A program made the position numbers and the translations under genes. Shown in pieces: positions 44,102-55,076 of a stretch of 64,000 bases of DNA; position 1 is the first letter of the stretch, and each line of letters begins with the position of its first letter. Origin of the DNA: Roridomyces roridus (lineage: Eukaryota; Basidiomycota; Agaricomycetes; Agaricales; Mycenaceae). Below the pieces are notes generated by a model, which saw only the letters and a program-made list of their open reading frames with translations, was not told where the DNA came from and did not search any database. Location: NCBI GenBank assembly GCA_029378245.1, contig JARKIF010000039.1:186001-250000 (forward strand). Direction: 5' to 3'.

Positions 44102-44730
44102 ATGAGCGCCGTCCCGACTCCACTCAACGCGACGGACCCGTATACAGAGATGTAACAACTCGTCATCCAGCTACTTGACGAACAAAAGACCTCGAACCGT
44201 CGGCTCTCGCGTCCAATTGATCTCTCCGTCGTGGTGTCCAATTACGGTGCAGACTGGCCTCAATCGTCAAAAGACACCTGAAAGCAGAGTGGTGGTGCAG
44301 TAGTGGGGAGCACTTGACCGGATGCGAGCTTTGCGAATTCTCCGGGAGGCTACACTAATTATGTGCGTTCCTCGATATTTTTCTTAGATAGACCTAACGC
44401 TCAGCTCGCAATCGGCGCTCTGGCAGACGCCGACCCTATTCCCTGCATGCTATTGCACATGTTCGACGACAACGACAACGGAACAGAATCAGTGGTCTTT
44501 TGCGCTCAAATACACCTTTTACATCTATCCGGTTCCTGAAAGCTCCGTCTTTAAATTCCTACCTTTACGCTTGGGTGAACAACGAACTTGTTCTGGTTTC
44601 TGCAGCACTCATTCATGTAAAGAAGGTCTTTGCCAAGCAACTTGCGCTACTTGAACTCGGTCCTTGCGCACTTTCAGCTGGTCACTGTGGTAGTTATCCT
44701 ATCGGTGAGCTTTTCAGCGAGTTCCTCTGA
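44102..44730 (+). pseudogene. Decayed paralogue of the gene at 46665-47272
   Basis: The frame MSAVPTPLNATDPYTEM hits a stop, then QLVIQLLDEQKTSNRRLSRP and VVVSNYGADWPQSSKD, later LAIGALADADPIPCMLL. This follows in order the product of 46665-47272 (NHLLDECRLRRNLMP, IVTALGEQWPTSTED, LAVTALSDSPAPYFYL). At least three stops or frameshifts. Function of the family unknown. Confidence 0.55.
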
Positions 44731-44734
44731 ATGA

Positions 44735-46660
44735 TCTCTGAATATCCGTTACATAGATTCCTTTCCGAAAACCTCAAGTGTTCGCCTGGGAGTCTGAAGA
44801 CGCCGGTGGAAATTTAGCAGCAGCGAGGGGAGACGCCCAGTTGGGAAGGAACGACAGGTAGGTATTCCGGTCGTATGTATCTTAGAGTCACCCCTCTGAC
44901 TTTCGCAGCACCGCCCGCTCCCGAAGTGCTGCCTCAACCGCAACCAGATGTTTAACGCGGCCTCGACTGAGTCGTGCAGCAAAGTAATCCATGGAACGAA
45001 ATTCACTCTTCTGTGTCATACTATGTAGGTCTTTCCGCTCATGGGTTTTTCAACGATGCTGATATAGTCGTTCTAGGGACTGTATGTACGCATCTTCCAG
45101 GCGCAAGTAACTTGGTGGGGGCGATACTGCGTGGCCAGTTGAACCCTCGGCTTTGTCTCGAAGATCTATAGCCGTGTGTTGCCCAGACGTTGCGGCTCTC
45201 TAATTGCGATGCGATGATTGAGCATTGATTCCTCCATATACCGGAGAACGGTGCCAAGTGATTCTAGCCCTGGCCCCTGGGAGGTCGCCCAAGACAAGAC
45301 GCACCGTATGGCTGTCGTAGAGGTGCGAAGAGATGGGCGATACATTGCCTTGACTTACTGTTACGCCAGCGTTCGCTCTGGCGGCGGAAACCAGAAATTG
45401 CAAGACTTGAGGAGAATATTCTGGGCTTGCAGGGACAAGAAATGGCGGCATTGGGGAGCTGTTCAACGCTGGAGCCCCTTGTTCCAGACAAGATTCCTCA
45501 AAGAGCCACGGGAGAGTCTGCCGCCACCAAGAGAGAACACGGAAACGATAGCAGGAGGCATCGGCTCGGACAACTTGCGGACGGGATCTTTCCTCGTTGA
45601 TTCAAGGACGACGAGCCAGGTTGGGACGGTGTGGGAGCGGAGGCAAAAGAGAATATCAAATCAGCCGACACGGCAGAGGGTCTCCGAGTCATGTTTGTTT
45701 GTTTCCGGAACCCTTTGCTCCTGACCACCATGTCTGATCTAAAGTCGCAGGGCAACCGTGTCTTCTTGAATACATTCAAGATGAAACTCGACGACTAAAG
45801 GGTCTACCGGTTCTTCGCCATCTGGAGCGTCTGAATTCTCAGCGAGGAAGAATTGGAACAGGGCGACAACTACTACCGCAGCTGCTTCCGCCCTTGACCA
45901 GGTGGCTCAAGCCGTTTCAAGCTCAAGGCAGTCAAGTATCCGTCCACCTCATTCTTGCTGTCATCATCCTCGCTCGAGACGACCGCGTGAAGGTGGGGAT
46001 CACTTAGAAGTAACTCTCCTTGCAGCACTTCTGAAATCAGGGCACAAGATGCAATAACCCGTCGACATCTCGCGGACCCCTTCCAAGACTTGCTGGTCCC
46101 GTTTTTTTCGTCCTGAGACTATATGATATTGATGCTACGACAGTTATCGATGTTGTCGCGGGAACGTAACCGCTGGCACGCTCTTTGACACCCATCCGCC
46201 TGCCTGCAAGATGTTTGGACGACAGTCAGAATGCGCGTGTCTAGACTCGAACCAATCCCTCGTTGGTACTTTTGCGGGGAAGGTATTATTGAAGGTATTC
46301 CTTCGATAATGCTGGTCCGAGCCTAGCGCGTGTCTGGAGTAGAGCCTTTTGTATCGACCCTCAAGTTGCATCTTCAATACTCTCCGGTAAGACACTCGGT
46401 CGCTCATTCCTTCACTTACTGCTTTCGTCAGGTGCTTGCCTGTAAGGTGGGCCGCGGCAAAATTCCAAGTTGATCACACTCGGGGTTGGGCTGGAGACGC
46501 CGGTGAGGGTACTATTCGATATGCGGCTTGAAATTGGAGGGAAAGAGGGTCCTTTTGTACGCGCGGGGGCTGGTCATATATCTCGACGCGATACCAATTT
46601 TCTACTGCTACTTAGACGAGTCAAATGAGATTTGGACACTCATCAAATCCATCAATTTTA
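44735..46660. other. Region without a recognised gene
   Basis: No supportable gene. A segment near 45730-45830 reads VFLNTFKMKLDD then a stop, then RVYRFFAIWSV; it looks like a gene relic but the family is not clear. Confidence 0.35.
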
Positions 46661-46664
46661 CAAC

Positions 46665-47272
46665 ATGTCCCCGACTATCGAGTCCTCCAACGCCGTTCTC
46701 ACCTCTAATTTCGTATTCAATCACCTATTGGACGAATGTCGACTCCGACGGAACCTGATGCCTACCGTGAATCTTGCCTCTATCGTTACTGCGCTCGGAG
46801 AGCAGTGGCCGACGTCGACTGAGGATTCCGATGCGGCGTCGTGGATAGCAAAGGGACGCCGTTATTTTCGCACTGGACTCTTCAAGGCCATAACCAGATA
46901 TTACGAGGGGTTCATCGTCTGTGACGCCTATGCCCTCGATGTGCGTCAACGGTTTTGTCGAGTTCGATTCAGTTTCTCATTCATCCTCAGCTGGCGGTGA
47001 CCGCACTTTCCGACAGCCCTGCGCCATACTTTTATCTGACCATGCTCGGTGGCAAGCCTCAAGCACCCTTCGACGTGATCCAGACCTTCTATGTATTCAT
47101 TTACCACCTCTACCAACGCGACAAGGTCGAGATGATTCATCGGGTCGAAACGGGATTGGGAGATATTGCCGTTGAAACTTTCAATCACGTCTGCTCGCTG
47201 CTGCTGGAGTCGAGACGGTACTTGCTTCTCGAAAACCTCTGCATCGCACTTGCTAAAGAAAATCCAGACTGA
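46665..47272 (+). CDS. Unknown conserved-looking small protein
   Basis: Exons 46665-46940 and 46991-47272 around a 50-nt intron (GTGCGTCAAC...CATCCTCAG), 185 aa. Start MSPTIESSNAVLTSNFVFN. The product is mostly helical-looking: HLLDECRLRRNLMPTVNLAS, ASWIAKGRRYFRTGLFKAIT, then after the intron FDVIQTFYVFIYHLYQRDKV and ESRRYLLLENLCIALAKENP. No signal peptide, membrane segment or known domain. A decayed paralogue lies 2.5 kb upstream, and the two align across the intron, which supports it as a true gene family. Function unknown. Confidence 0.6.
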
Positions 47273-47413
47273 ATTCTCAGCCAACGCCCAGCCAACCAAA
47301 TCAAGGAACTGAATCTGTCGAGGACGAGCCGGAGGGAGATTATTCCAACGCTGTAAGCGCCAGACCAAGCGTAGTGCGCTCTCCGATTATAGGGCCAGAT
47401 TCTTGCATTTCCG

Positions 47414-47632
47414 TTGACTTTTGCGACCCCGGTCTCTGGCAGTGCCGACGCAATCCCTGCTCGCACGCCCATTACCTTGGAGGAGGTGCACGCCAGGTTT
47501 CCTTCCGCTAATATTACAACGTCCCCCGAGGGTGCCGCCGACCTGGCAGTGATCTTAGAGTTTTGGGAGAAGGCGGGTCTTCTACCAGGGCCCAGCGCCA
47601 CCGAAGCCATGGAGTCCGCCCCGGAAGCTTAG
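47414..47632 (+). CDS. Short ORF, possible last exon or separate gene
   Basis: Frame MTFATPVSGSADAIPAR, then TLEEVHARFPSANITTSPEG and LEFWEKAGLLPGPSATEAME to a stop at 47632. Looks protein-like and has no homologue I recognise. It could be a further exon of the preceding gene, but no phase-consistent junction was found. Confidence 0.3.
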   Translation: MTFATPVSGSADAIPARTPITLEEVHARFPSANITTSPEGAADLAVILEFWEKAGLLPGPSATEAMESAPEA

Positions 47633-47972
47633 AGGCGCGGACAGCTGTTGCAATTGTGTTGTTACCAGTACTTGTACAATTAAATTCTTTCTTGTCACCT
47701 TGCGCCCTTGAGCGTATGAAGGATTCTCGGACGTGTTACCAACAGGGAGCAAGATATACTTGTGTGTTGGTAGGGCCGAAAGGCAACGTGGGGTCGCGCG
47801 GAGAGTCTCCTCTTATATGCCGGACATGTAGTAGTAACAAACTGAGTGTGGTATTCGCCGAATGTACTTGACTACAAAGAGGAGATAAATCGAGCTGGTA
47901 AATGGAATCCGGATCCTGCTCAGAGATAAGCAACTTGTAGGATGAGGAAGGAGGGACATACAGACCTGAAGA

Positions 47973-49763
47973 TTAGAAATGTATGGGTCTCCCATCGGCT
48001 CGGACACAGTCGTTGCGAGGGAGTTGCACGGGATAGTAGTGTCTCTCGTTCCTTCGTCGAGGATCCACCTGAGGATAGCTATCGGCTTGTAACTCGCCTG
48101 AGTGAAGTAGCGACGAATGACTACATATGCCTGGTGCGCCGTCAGTCGATTGATGAAGGAGGAAGTAGGAGGAATGCACGGACACGCTCCGCTGGTGATC
48201 CCGCAGGCTCCGCTCGTTAAACGAGCGACGCGAAAAAGGGCAGTCCGGACAGAGGATTTCGGCCGGTCTCCTGATCTTGGTTTCGGCGGAGACCTGGTAA
48301 TCGGGGACTAGGTTGTGCCTGGCCCATTATAAGCCTCAATCCAAATAGATGCATGACACGACTCACACGTCTCGCACATGGGAATGCATGATATCTGCCA
48401 GAGCAAAGTAGTCGCAATGCTCGCATTTAATCATGTCAGTGCGTCTTGGAGCTATGCTGGGTGGAAACACGCCCTCTTGCATAGATTTGAGCTGGGCAAG
48501 GGTCAGGGTACGGATCTGGGCCCAGACTGCGTTTATGAGTGAGTGGCAAACCTCACGACGGGGATAGCAACATACCGGTGGTAGTGAGTAGCTCCAGATC
48601 TCGGTTGAATGCATCGAAGACTCTAGAGGCTGCAGGACAGCGCAGCACGCCTTGAACCTTCTTGTTCTCCGCCATACACATACGCTTCATGCTGTTGCAT
48701 CCCAGTTAGTGCACGGAAAGCACGAAAGGTGATGTACGCACAATGCGAGGTTGACGCGTTCGACGACAGCTTTCTCGTCAAAATACACACTCCGCCATAT
48801 TTCCAACTCGGCGGCATTCTTGTGGACGTTGAGGGAAGAACAAGGGTCGAATGAGGTGACCAACTTGAGCAAGCCTTGGGCGATCGCGCGCCCTCAGAAT
48901 ACAATCCTGATTGAATTCAGGCTCAAGAGGACAAGTTTAACGTCTCGCACATACCGAGTCCAACGCCTTGCTACTTCGCACCGTGATGCCGCTTGGGTGA
49001 CGCCACAAACTGCCTCTGTCGACCGCGACTGCCTGTTCCTGCTCGGCTTCGGCTTTCTCAATCGCCTTGCGGGAGTATCGATAGATTCCTTCGACGGTGT
49101 ATGCCTCTCGCGGCAGCCACTGCGCCCACGGCGAACTTGCGCACATGTTCCTTTTGTCGTGCAAGAACGAGCTGCCACTGGGAAATTTAGATACTGGATT
49201 TGAGGAGCCAAAAGACGAACTGCAACAATTCACTTCGACACTTTCTCTGGCCTGGGTTCAGAATCTAGAGGAGGGTATAGTGTTATCGGAACAGACCGAA
49301 CATGCGCGGAAACGAAACAGAAAGTGGAATGGCTGCGCGGTAGTCCATGTATCACACCACTGCGACGGAATTAAGAAATGCCAACACGGACAAGAGCGAA
49401 CAAACCGAGCAAAAGCCTCCGTCGAATATCCACAGAACATACGCCGATGTAGAGTAATTGCCACTTGCTTCAACAACGGGGGGCGGCGGAAGGGGCGGAC
49501 AGTCGCCGCGACAGATATTCCTGTAGGACGCGTTCCAGAGGTAATTGTTTCTCCGGATGAACGCGCGTAGAAACTTGGAAGCCAGAGAGAGCTGAGCAAG
49601 ATCGAAGGGACTGCAAAATCCAAATATCTGGGTGAGGGTGTGAGTAGGCCATTAAAGACGACAAGACGCTTACATTCAAGCAAATGTCCAACGGGAGTTC
49701 GCTGCAGACGGGCACTGGAGTCAAAACGCTGGTAGGGAATCGGGATGGATGGAGGTTGCGCAT
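47973..49763 (-). CDS. F-box / zinc-finger protein, paralogue 2
   Basis: Start at 49763 (MRNLHPSRFPTSVLTPVP). Exon 1 (49674-49763) ends LPLDICLN, then a 46-nt intron and the F-box exon IFGFCSPFDLAQLSLASKFL followed by NYLWNASYRNICRGDCPPLP. Later exons carry WAQWLPREAYTVEGIYRYSR, GSLWRHPSGITVRSSKALDS, LVTSFDPCSSLNVHKNAAEL, AQIRTLTLAQLKSMQEG, a zinc-binding MIKCEHCDYFALADIMHSHV, and the C2H2-like ILCPDCPFSRRSFNERSLRD plus HQ near 48200-48260. The exact 3' end is not fixed. Architecture (N-terminal F-box, C-terminal zinc fingers) suggests an SCF adaptor that may bind nucleic acid or protein through the fingers. Together with element H it forms a duplicate of the 39.2-41.6 kb unit. Confidence 0.65.
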
Positions 49764-49789
49764 AAGGGTCGTTGATAGCCGTGCAGAAG

Positions 49790-50795
49790 CTTGATCGCTA
49801 ACCACCACGTCGGCCACCACCAAACTTGCTCTCCTCGTCGTCCTCCATCGCGACGACCACATCGCTCACTAGAGCTTCGGCGGTACCACTTCCAGCGCCG
49901 GTCTCGATCTCCATTCCATATCCGCGTTCCCGAGTCACCATATGAAAAAATTATTTGCTGCGCATATAAAAGCCAGCCACTGAGTGGCTGACTTCCTCAG
50001 ACCTCTTGACTTCCGACCACCACCACTATCCGGTACGTCTCGCCTCTCATGTCCACTCATCCCGCCATCGCTGACCTCGCCGTTGACCAGATACCTTACT
50101 CCCGACAAGCTCTCGATGAATCCGGCTCTGGGTCATGCAATGAAAGGCGGTACCTCTTGACTGGGTGGGGCCCCGGAGGACGACTGACGATGCCTGTGGC
50201 CGTGATGCTGGACGAGAGAGCTCGGCTTTGCCAATTTCCCTCCCAAGGTGCGAAAGTCTTTCCTCTCCGTTCTTTTACTCACAGTTCTCCGTGCAGCTTT
50301 CAACCGCCGCCGACGCCATTAACGCCCCTCGTCGCATTGCCAACGGTACGTTCCTCATGTATAGTTCACCATCGCTGACCTTGCCTTTGACCAGTTACTT
50401 TCCCGACAAGCTCTCGATGAATCTGGCTGCGTCTTGGGCCAGTCGCTTCGCAGGTGGTACCTCTTTGCTGGGGGGTGGGCCCCGGAGGACAACTGGTGGT
50501 GCCTGGATGACCGTGCTTCTTGGATGAGAGAGCTCGACGTCGACAGTGTGCTTCAAGGTACAACCAATGCCTTTCCTTTCCTCTTCGTTTCCTTACTCGC
50601 ATTTACCTCTGCAGCTTCCAACCGCCCGTCAATACCCGAGTTTCGCTGGATGTTTCGGGCGTAGTCAGTAGGTAGATTCTCGGGGGGTGGGTTCGCAGCC
50701 CATCGCGCCTCCTTGCCGTGGACCCCCGGGCTTGCGAATCTCTCATCGAGGGAGTTTACCAAGAGCGCGTCAATTATATTTCCATGTGAATATAC
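49790..50795 (+). repeat. TATA-hairpin element, copy H (exon-duplicated)
   Basis: Longest copy. ACCACCACGTCGG start region, CCGCGTTCCCGAGTCA, TATAAAAG at 49965-49972, GAGTGGCTGACTTCC, CCACCACCACTATCCG|GTACGT. The block 'CATCGCTGACCTCGCCGTTGACCAG, then CTCTCGATGAATC, then GGTACCTCTT' occurs twice (about 50070-50270 and 50370-50560), so one intron-exon unit has been duplicated. The 3' domain (50660-50795) has outer stem CTCGGGGG/CCCCCGGG, inner TGGG/CCCA and hairpin CTCTC-ATC-GAGGG, ending GTGAATATACTTG. Confidence 0.8.
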
Positions 50796-50799
50796 TTGT

Positions 50800-51810
50800 T
50801 CCTCTTGACCTGTGGCCAGAAACCAATTAAATAGACTTCCACTTCCACCTTCACGCCCACCCGGCGTCCGCCCTTTAACTTCTCGCGATATCCCGATCGC
50901 CCACTCTCGTTACAAAGATGGGCAATGCTTCGTCCTCGCCCTACGCCTTCGCCTCCAATACTTCATTCGCGGGAACTACTTCATGGCACATCAGAAACCG
51001 GCAACCCTCCAAACCATCGCAGAACGAGAACAAGGACGCCATTGGCAGTGCAAGAGACGAGACCCTCCTATGGATGCAGGAAATGCTACTCAAGTTGAAC
51101 ACGATCCCAGTAACCGCCATGCCGTTGTCTCCCGCTCGCACTACATACGCAGCGGCCTCGAAACGGCGGGAGACGCCCATCTGTACCCTCTGGTTGGGCA
51201 CGTGCTGAAGCATACGTCGGCACCAGTGCACGTCTCCACACGTCGTATGTCGACCTCCCTTTCTCACATTCTGTTCTGCTCAACTCGGCACACACCTAGT
51301 CAGTCCTGCACGCGCTAACCCTTGTATCCCAACACCTCGTGGACCGTATGAAGGACAAGACAAGTCGCGACGCAGGGGACCATCGTGGGGCTCTCGTTCC
51401 CGGTCAACCATGGAGTGTCGTCCAGGACTGGGTGACCCGTGCTTTCGATCCTCTCGTGTCTGAGGCCGTCAAAGCTGCTGAGAACGCTGGCGTGAAGCGC
51501 AAGCGCGGCCTCCTCCACCGGTCATCCACCAGCAGCAAAGAAGCAGCGTGTCCTCCCCCCTTCCCATCTCATCCGACCTTTTTTTGACCTTTATACTTGG
51601 TCCTGCCGCAAATCCTCCTTCCCTCCCATTCCCATCTCATGATATCCTCGAGGCCGTAAAGCTATTTATTTTCGCCATCTCGCCAGTCTTCATGTATTTA
51701 TCTAGAATTATCTACGGTTCGGCTTTGCAATCGACAATCATTGATCTTCAATCGTGATTTTCTCAGGCTTCAACAGCGAGCCTCGGGCACATCTCTTGGT
51801 CTGCTGCCCA
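50800..51810 (+). other. Interval between elements H and I, weak ORFs
   Basis: Two overlapping frames look faintly protein-like: MGNASSSPYAFASNTSFAG (50918 on; starts MGNASSS, a possible N-myristoylation context) and WSVVQDWVTRAFDPLVSEAV (about 51410-51470). No family recognised and no certain gene model. The interval is enclosed by H (+) and I (-), whose 3' ends face each other. Confidence 0.3.
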
Positions 51811-51814
51811 GCCA

Positions 51815-52600
51815 GTATATTCACATGGAAGCATATTATTTGCGCTCTTGGTAAACTCTCTCGCCGAGAGAGTCGCAAGCTCGGGGGTCCACGGCAAGGA
51901 GGCGCGATGGGCTGCGAACCCACCCCCCGAGATTCTACCTACTGACTACACCCAAGTCGCATCGGCCATGGCGAAGATCCGGAACTGGGTAAACGTGAGT
52001 GAGGGAGCGGAGAGGGTGAACATTCGCACCGTGAACCAAAGTCTGAACGCCCGCTCTCTCGTCTGGTAGTACCGCAACATCTGCCTACAGTCGTCCTTGA
52101 GGTCTAGCCTGGCGGGGGATCGACCACGCAGGCATCCCTGCAAAGGTAGCGCTCTGGGTAGACCGCACGAGACAACCAAGAGAGAGCTTGTCGGGAAGTA
52201 TCTGATCAACGGCGAGGGGAGATGGCTAGCTGGGTGGGACATGAGGAAGGGTGGTAAGCGGATTTGCAACTACATATAGAGAATTGTGAGTGAACGGAAC
52301 GGTGAGGAAAGGAAAGTCGCACCTTGAAGGAAGTTCTCGACGTCGAGCTCTCTCGTCTAAAAGCATGGTCCACTAGTCGTCCATATCTGGTCAAAGGCGA
52401 GGTCACAATGACGAGCTCGGTGGACATGAAGAGGCCATACCGAATGGTAGTTGTCTGAAGGAAAGAGGCCCGAGGAATGCCCACTCGGTGACGGCCGTTT
52501 TAAATAAAAGGTGAGTCAGGGACTGCCTGGATCGCGGAGGTGAAATGGAGAGATCGAGCAAGGGTGAGACGGGTCTAGGGCCAAGTCCCGCCGGAAGATC
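51815..52600 (-). repeat. TATA-hairpin element, copy I
   Basis: Minus-strand copy; the 5' part is degenerate (TTTATTTAAAA near 52496-52510 instead of TATAAAAG). The 3' domain (51815-51960) is well preserved: outer stem CTCGGGGG/CCCCCGAG, inner TGGG/CCCA and the longest hairpin, CTCTCTC-GGC-GAGAGAG, then GTTTACCAAGAGCGC and GTGAATATACTGG. Same subfamily as D, F and H. Confidence 0.75.
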
Positions 52601-52604
52601 GATC

Positions 52605-53805
52605 TGGCTCAAAGCATACCATTTTTAGTGCGATGGGTGACCAGCGCGATCGCTCTATCAGTGCCAGTAGTAGATAGATGACCGGCGGAAGCCCAGAATG
52701 CGCGAAACACCGAGTGGGAGATGTCACGACGGCTACAAAACCAGAGTGAAGGTCTATAGAAGCTACCGGTATTACTTCGATTGAAGACTGCCAGCGAAGA
52801 GCTTAGAACTGCTCAAGCTGAGCTGCCAATTGTCGATGGCAGTCGGGGTTGGCCGACGAAGGACCTTGTAGTCGATGAGATTCTTGGAATTCGCCCGAAA
52901 GAAAGACATTGCGAGACCCTTTTGAATATAAATCCTGGGACAAGATACCCCAGAGTAAGAACTGGCATGGTCGGTGGTGGTGGTCGACTCAGACTGACAA
53001 GAGTGGTTTCCGATCATTGGATCAAGACAAATTTGAAACCCTCCGAGTCCGGGCATCAGAAATTGTTCCTTGTCTCCGTCCACCACCTGCTGCTACTTGA
53101 CCAAAGTCCTCTCCCCCTGTTCTGGTGTGAATAGCAAGTATCGAGTCCCTATATTCTCGAGAAATCGCTCAGAACACAACTGGAGCCTCCTTTGAAAATC
53201 CACTCTGCCGCTATGTAAGGCCTGCGACGACTCCTCCGGCACGACGCGTACAACGTTCAGATTCTGACCTTCTCGACTTTGCCTCTGGGAACGTTAGACT
53301 CGTTTGAACCTCAATAAGCTGGGGATTGGTGGAGCAACCTGGGCCTGAGCCTCGGCTGGGTTGCTACCTCTTTTGTCTCGTCCCCCTCCCCGCTATTTCA
53401 TCTTGCTCAAGCCTCTGCCTCGCAAGGTCAAATTTTATCGTTGTGTCCAATGCATTGGACGAGTGGTTCAATCACAACACGGTAGGATTCTCGCGTTAGC
53501 CTTGTAGCCCTGATACTTTAGGCGCCCAGTAGAGACTCTGCTTACGTTCAAGAATTGTGCAGGGACAAGAAAGCCCCAAGTATTGTCAAGACCCATGTGG
53601 AAAGGCTACACGTCGACTGAAGGAAACCCGGATGAGCCGCCGTAGGCACGTAAGCAGTCTCGATGTCGGCCATTATATCTGCAACATCTTGTTGCAGGTT
53701 GTGTCTACCGACTCGCTGCACGGAGAAGGACCAGATCGGAGAACTTCTTGCGCAGGAAAAGCCTCGTCGCACTAGGTAGTAGCGCAAGGTTTTGAATGGA
53801 TCAAG
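52605..53805. other. Region without a recognised gene
   Basis: The frame around 52909-53100 (EYKSWDKIPQSKNWHGRWWW) is tryptophan-rich and may be a fragment of a gene, but its ends and family are unclear. Nothing else supportable. Confidence 0.3.
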
Positions 53806-53811
53806 GTTACT

Positions 53812-54024
53812 CAGAGCCTCGACTGACTAACCCATCATAGCGATTTGATGGGCTGATGGCTGCGATTGGTGGCCTCTGTGACTACAACTATATACTGAGG
53901 GCATGGGGGAGGGGTTATTAAAGATATCAGCCTTTACAGAATTTTGATAGAGCCCGTAGTTAGTGAGCAATAGTAGCCATCAGCCCATCAAATCGCTATG
54001 ATGGGTTAGTCAGTCGAGGCTCTG
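53812..54024. mobile_element. 213-bp MITE with 50-bp perfect terminal inverted repeats
   Basis: 53812-53861 (CAGAGCCTCGACTGACTAAC... ending GGGCTGATGGCT) is the exact reverse complement of 53975-54024. The core is AT-rich without an ORF. GGTTACT occurs just outside both ends (53805-53811 and 54029-54035), offset by four bases on the right (ACCT), so the TSD is uncertain. Superfamily not assigned. Confidence 0.9.
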
Positions 54025-54175
54025 ACCTGGTTACTTGGGAACTTCAACGTGCGATGGGCTACATTCCGCTCATTGGTGTCAAAGAGAGCCCTCATATCGC
54101 TTGCTTCAAGATTCGACAGGCATACACTTTTTATTCAAACGACCATACTCGGTTTCAAAGTTTCATTGGAAAGGC

Positions 54176-54810
54176 TCGAATACATGAATGCAGACTTTTC
54201 GCGCGCTTGGTCGACTCTTGCGAGTCTCAAGCCCGGGGCCCACGACAAGGGAGCGCGAAGGGTTGCTAGCCCACCCCCCGGGAAAACTATGTACGGACTA
54301 CCACGGGCTGGAAGGAAACGATGAGTGAGGGAATAACGAGGAAGAGAGTAGTGCGTACCGTCAAGAGATTGTTCCCTCGCCCCACCGAGCTCGCCGAGTC
54401 TGTCAAGTGGGCTTGGGGGTTGTGGATGTACCGCAGTGAAGTCCACTTGGGAGCTGGTGCAACACTTCGGCACAGATATGCACCTGTCGGAAGCTCTCCC
54501 AGAGTGATAACTGCACCACGTCCAGCCACCCCACAGGTACGACCAGCGTACCCCAGACCATTGAGGAAGACGGCTGACGAATCGAGAATGGTGAGGCCTT
54601 GAGGTCGAAGGTGTCAGAAGCAAGAGTGTTGAGTGTCAGCCGCCCAGAGGCTGGGCTTTTATACGCGCAGCAAATAATTTGTTTACTCGGAGATTGACTC
54701 GGGAACGCGGAAGTGCCACTGGAAGAATGGAGAGATTGAGACCGGAGGAGCAGCTTTGTGCCGCCGGGACCGTTGTAGATGACGACGAGCGCGATTCCTC
54801 GAGATGGTTT
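54176..54810 (-). repeat. TATA-hairpin element, copy B
   Basis: Minus-strand copy, most like A. TATAAAAG at 54656-54663 (minus), GGGCGGCTGACACTC, the middle GGGAGAGCTTCCGACAGGTG, CTTGACG|GTACGC...GTGGTAG. The 3' domain has outer stem CCCGGGG/CCCCGGG, inner GGG/CCC and perfect hairpin GACTC-GCAA-GAGTC (GNRA-type loop). A and B are inverted, 41 kb apart. Its 5' side abuts the 3' end of the dynamin gene. Confidence 0.8.
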
Positions 54811-55076
54811 ACTCCGAGCTCTCCGTGTGGAACGTGGACGTGGTGGTGGTTGTGATCAAAAGAGGTCGGGACGGCGGCCATCAATGACGCGTACCCTCTC
54901 GAGATTTCCCGCTTGTTCATGTCGTGGACCGCGCAAGTATAATAGCACTATAGGCAGACAATAGAGCCTCATAATCCTCACAGAGGCCTGTTGAATATCC
55001 AAGAAATTCAAAGTTCCATTCACTAAGCAGTACAGACACGAATCGCCAAGACACGTCCGAAACAACTCAAGTCAAC

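Noticed and set aside
45730..45840. NTFKMKLDD...RVYRFFAIW, resembling an Argonaute N-terminal region
   Set aside because: Only about 30 residues with an internal stop; no PAZ or PIWI motifs follow.
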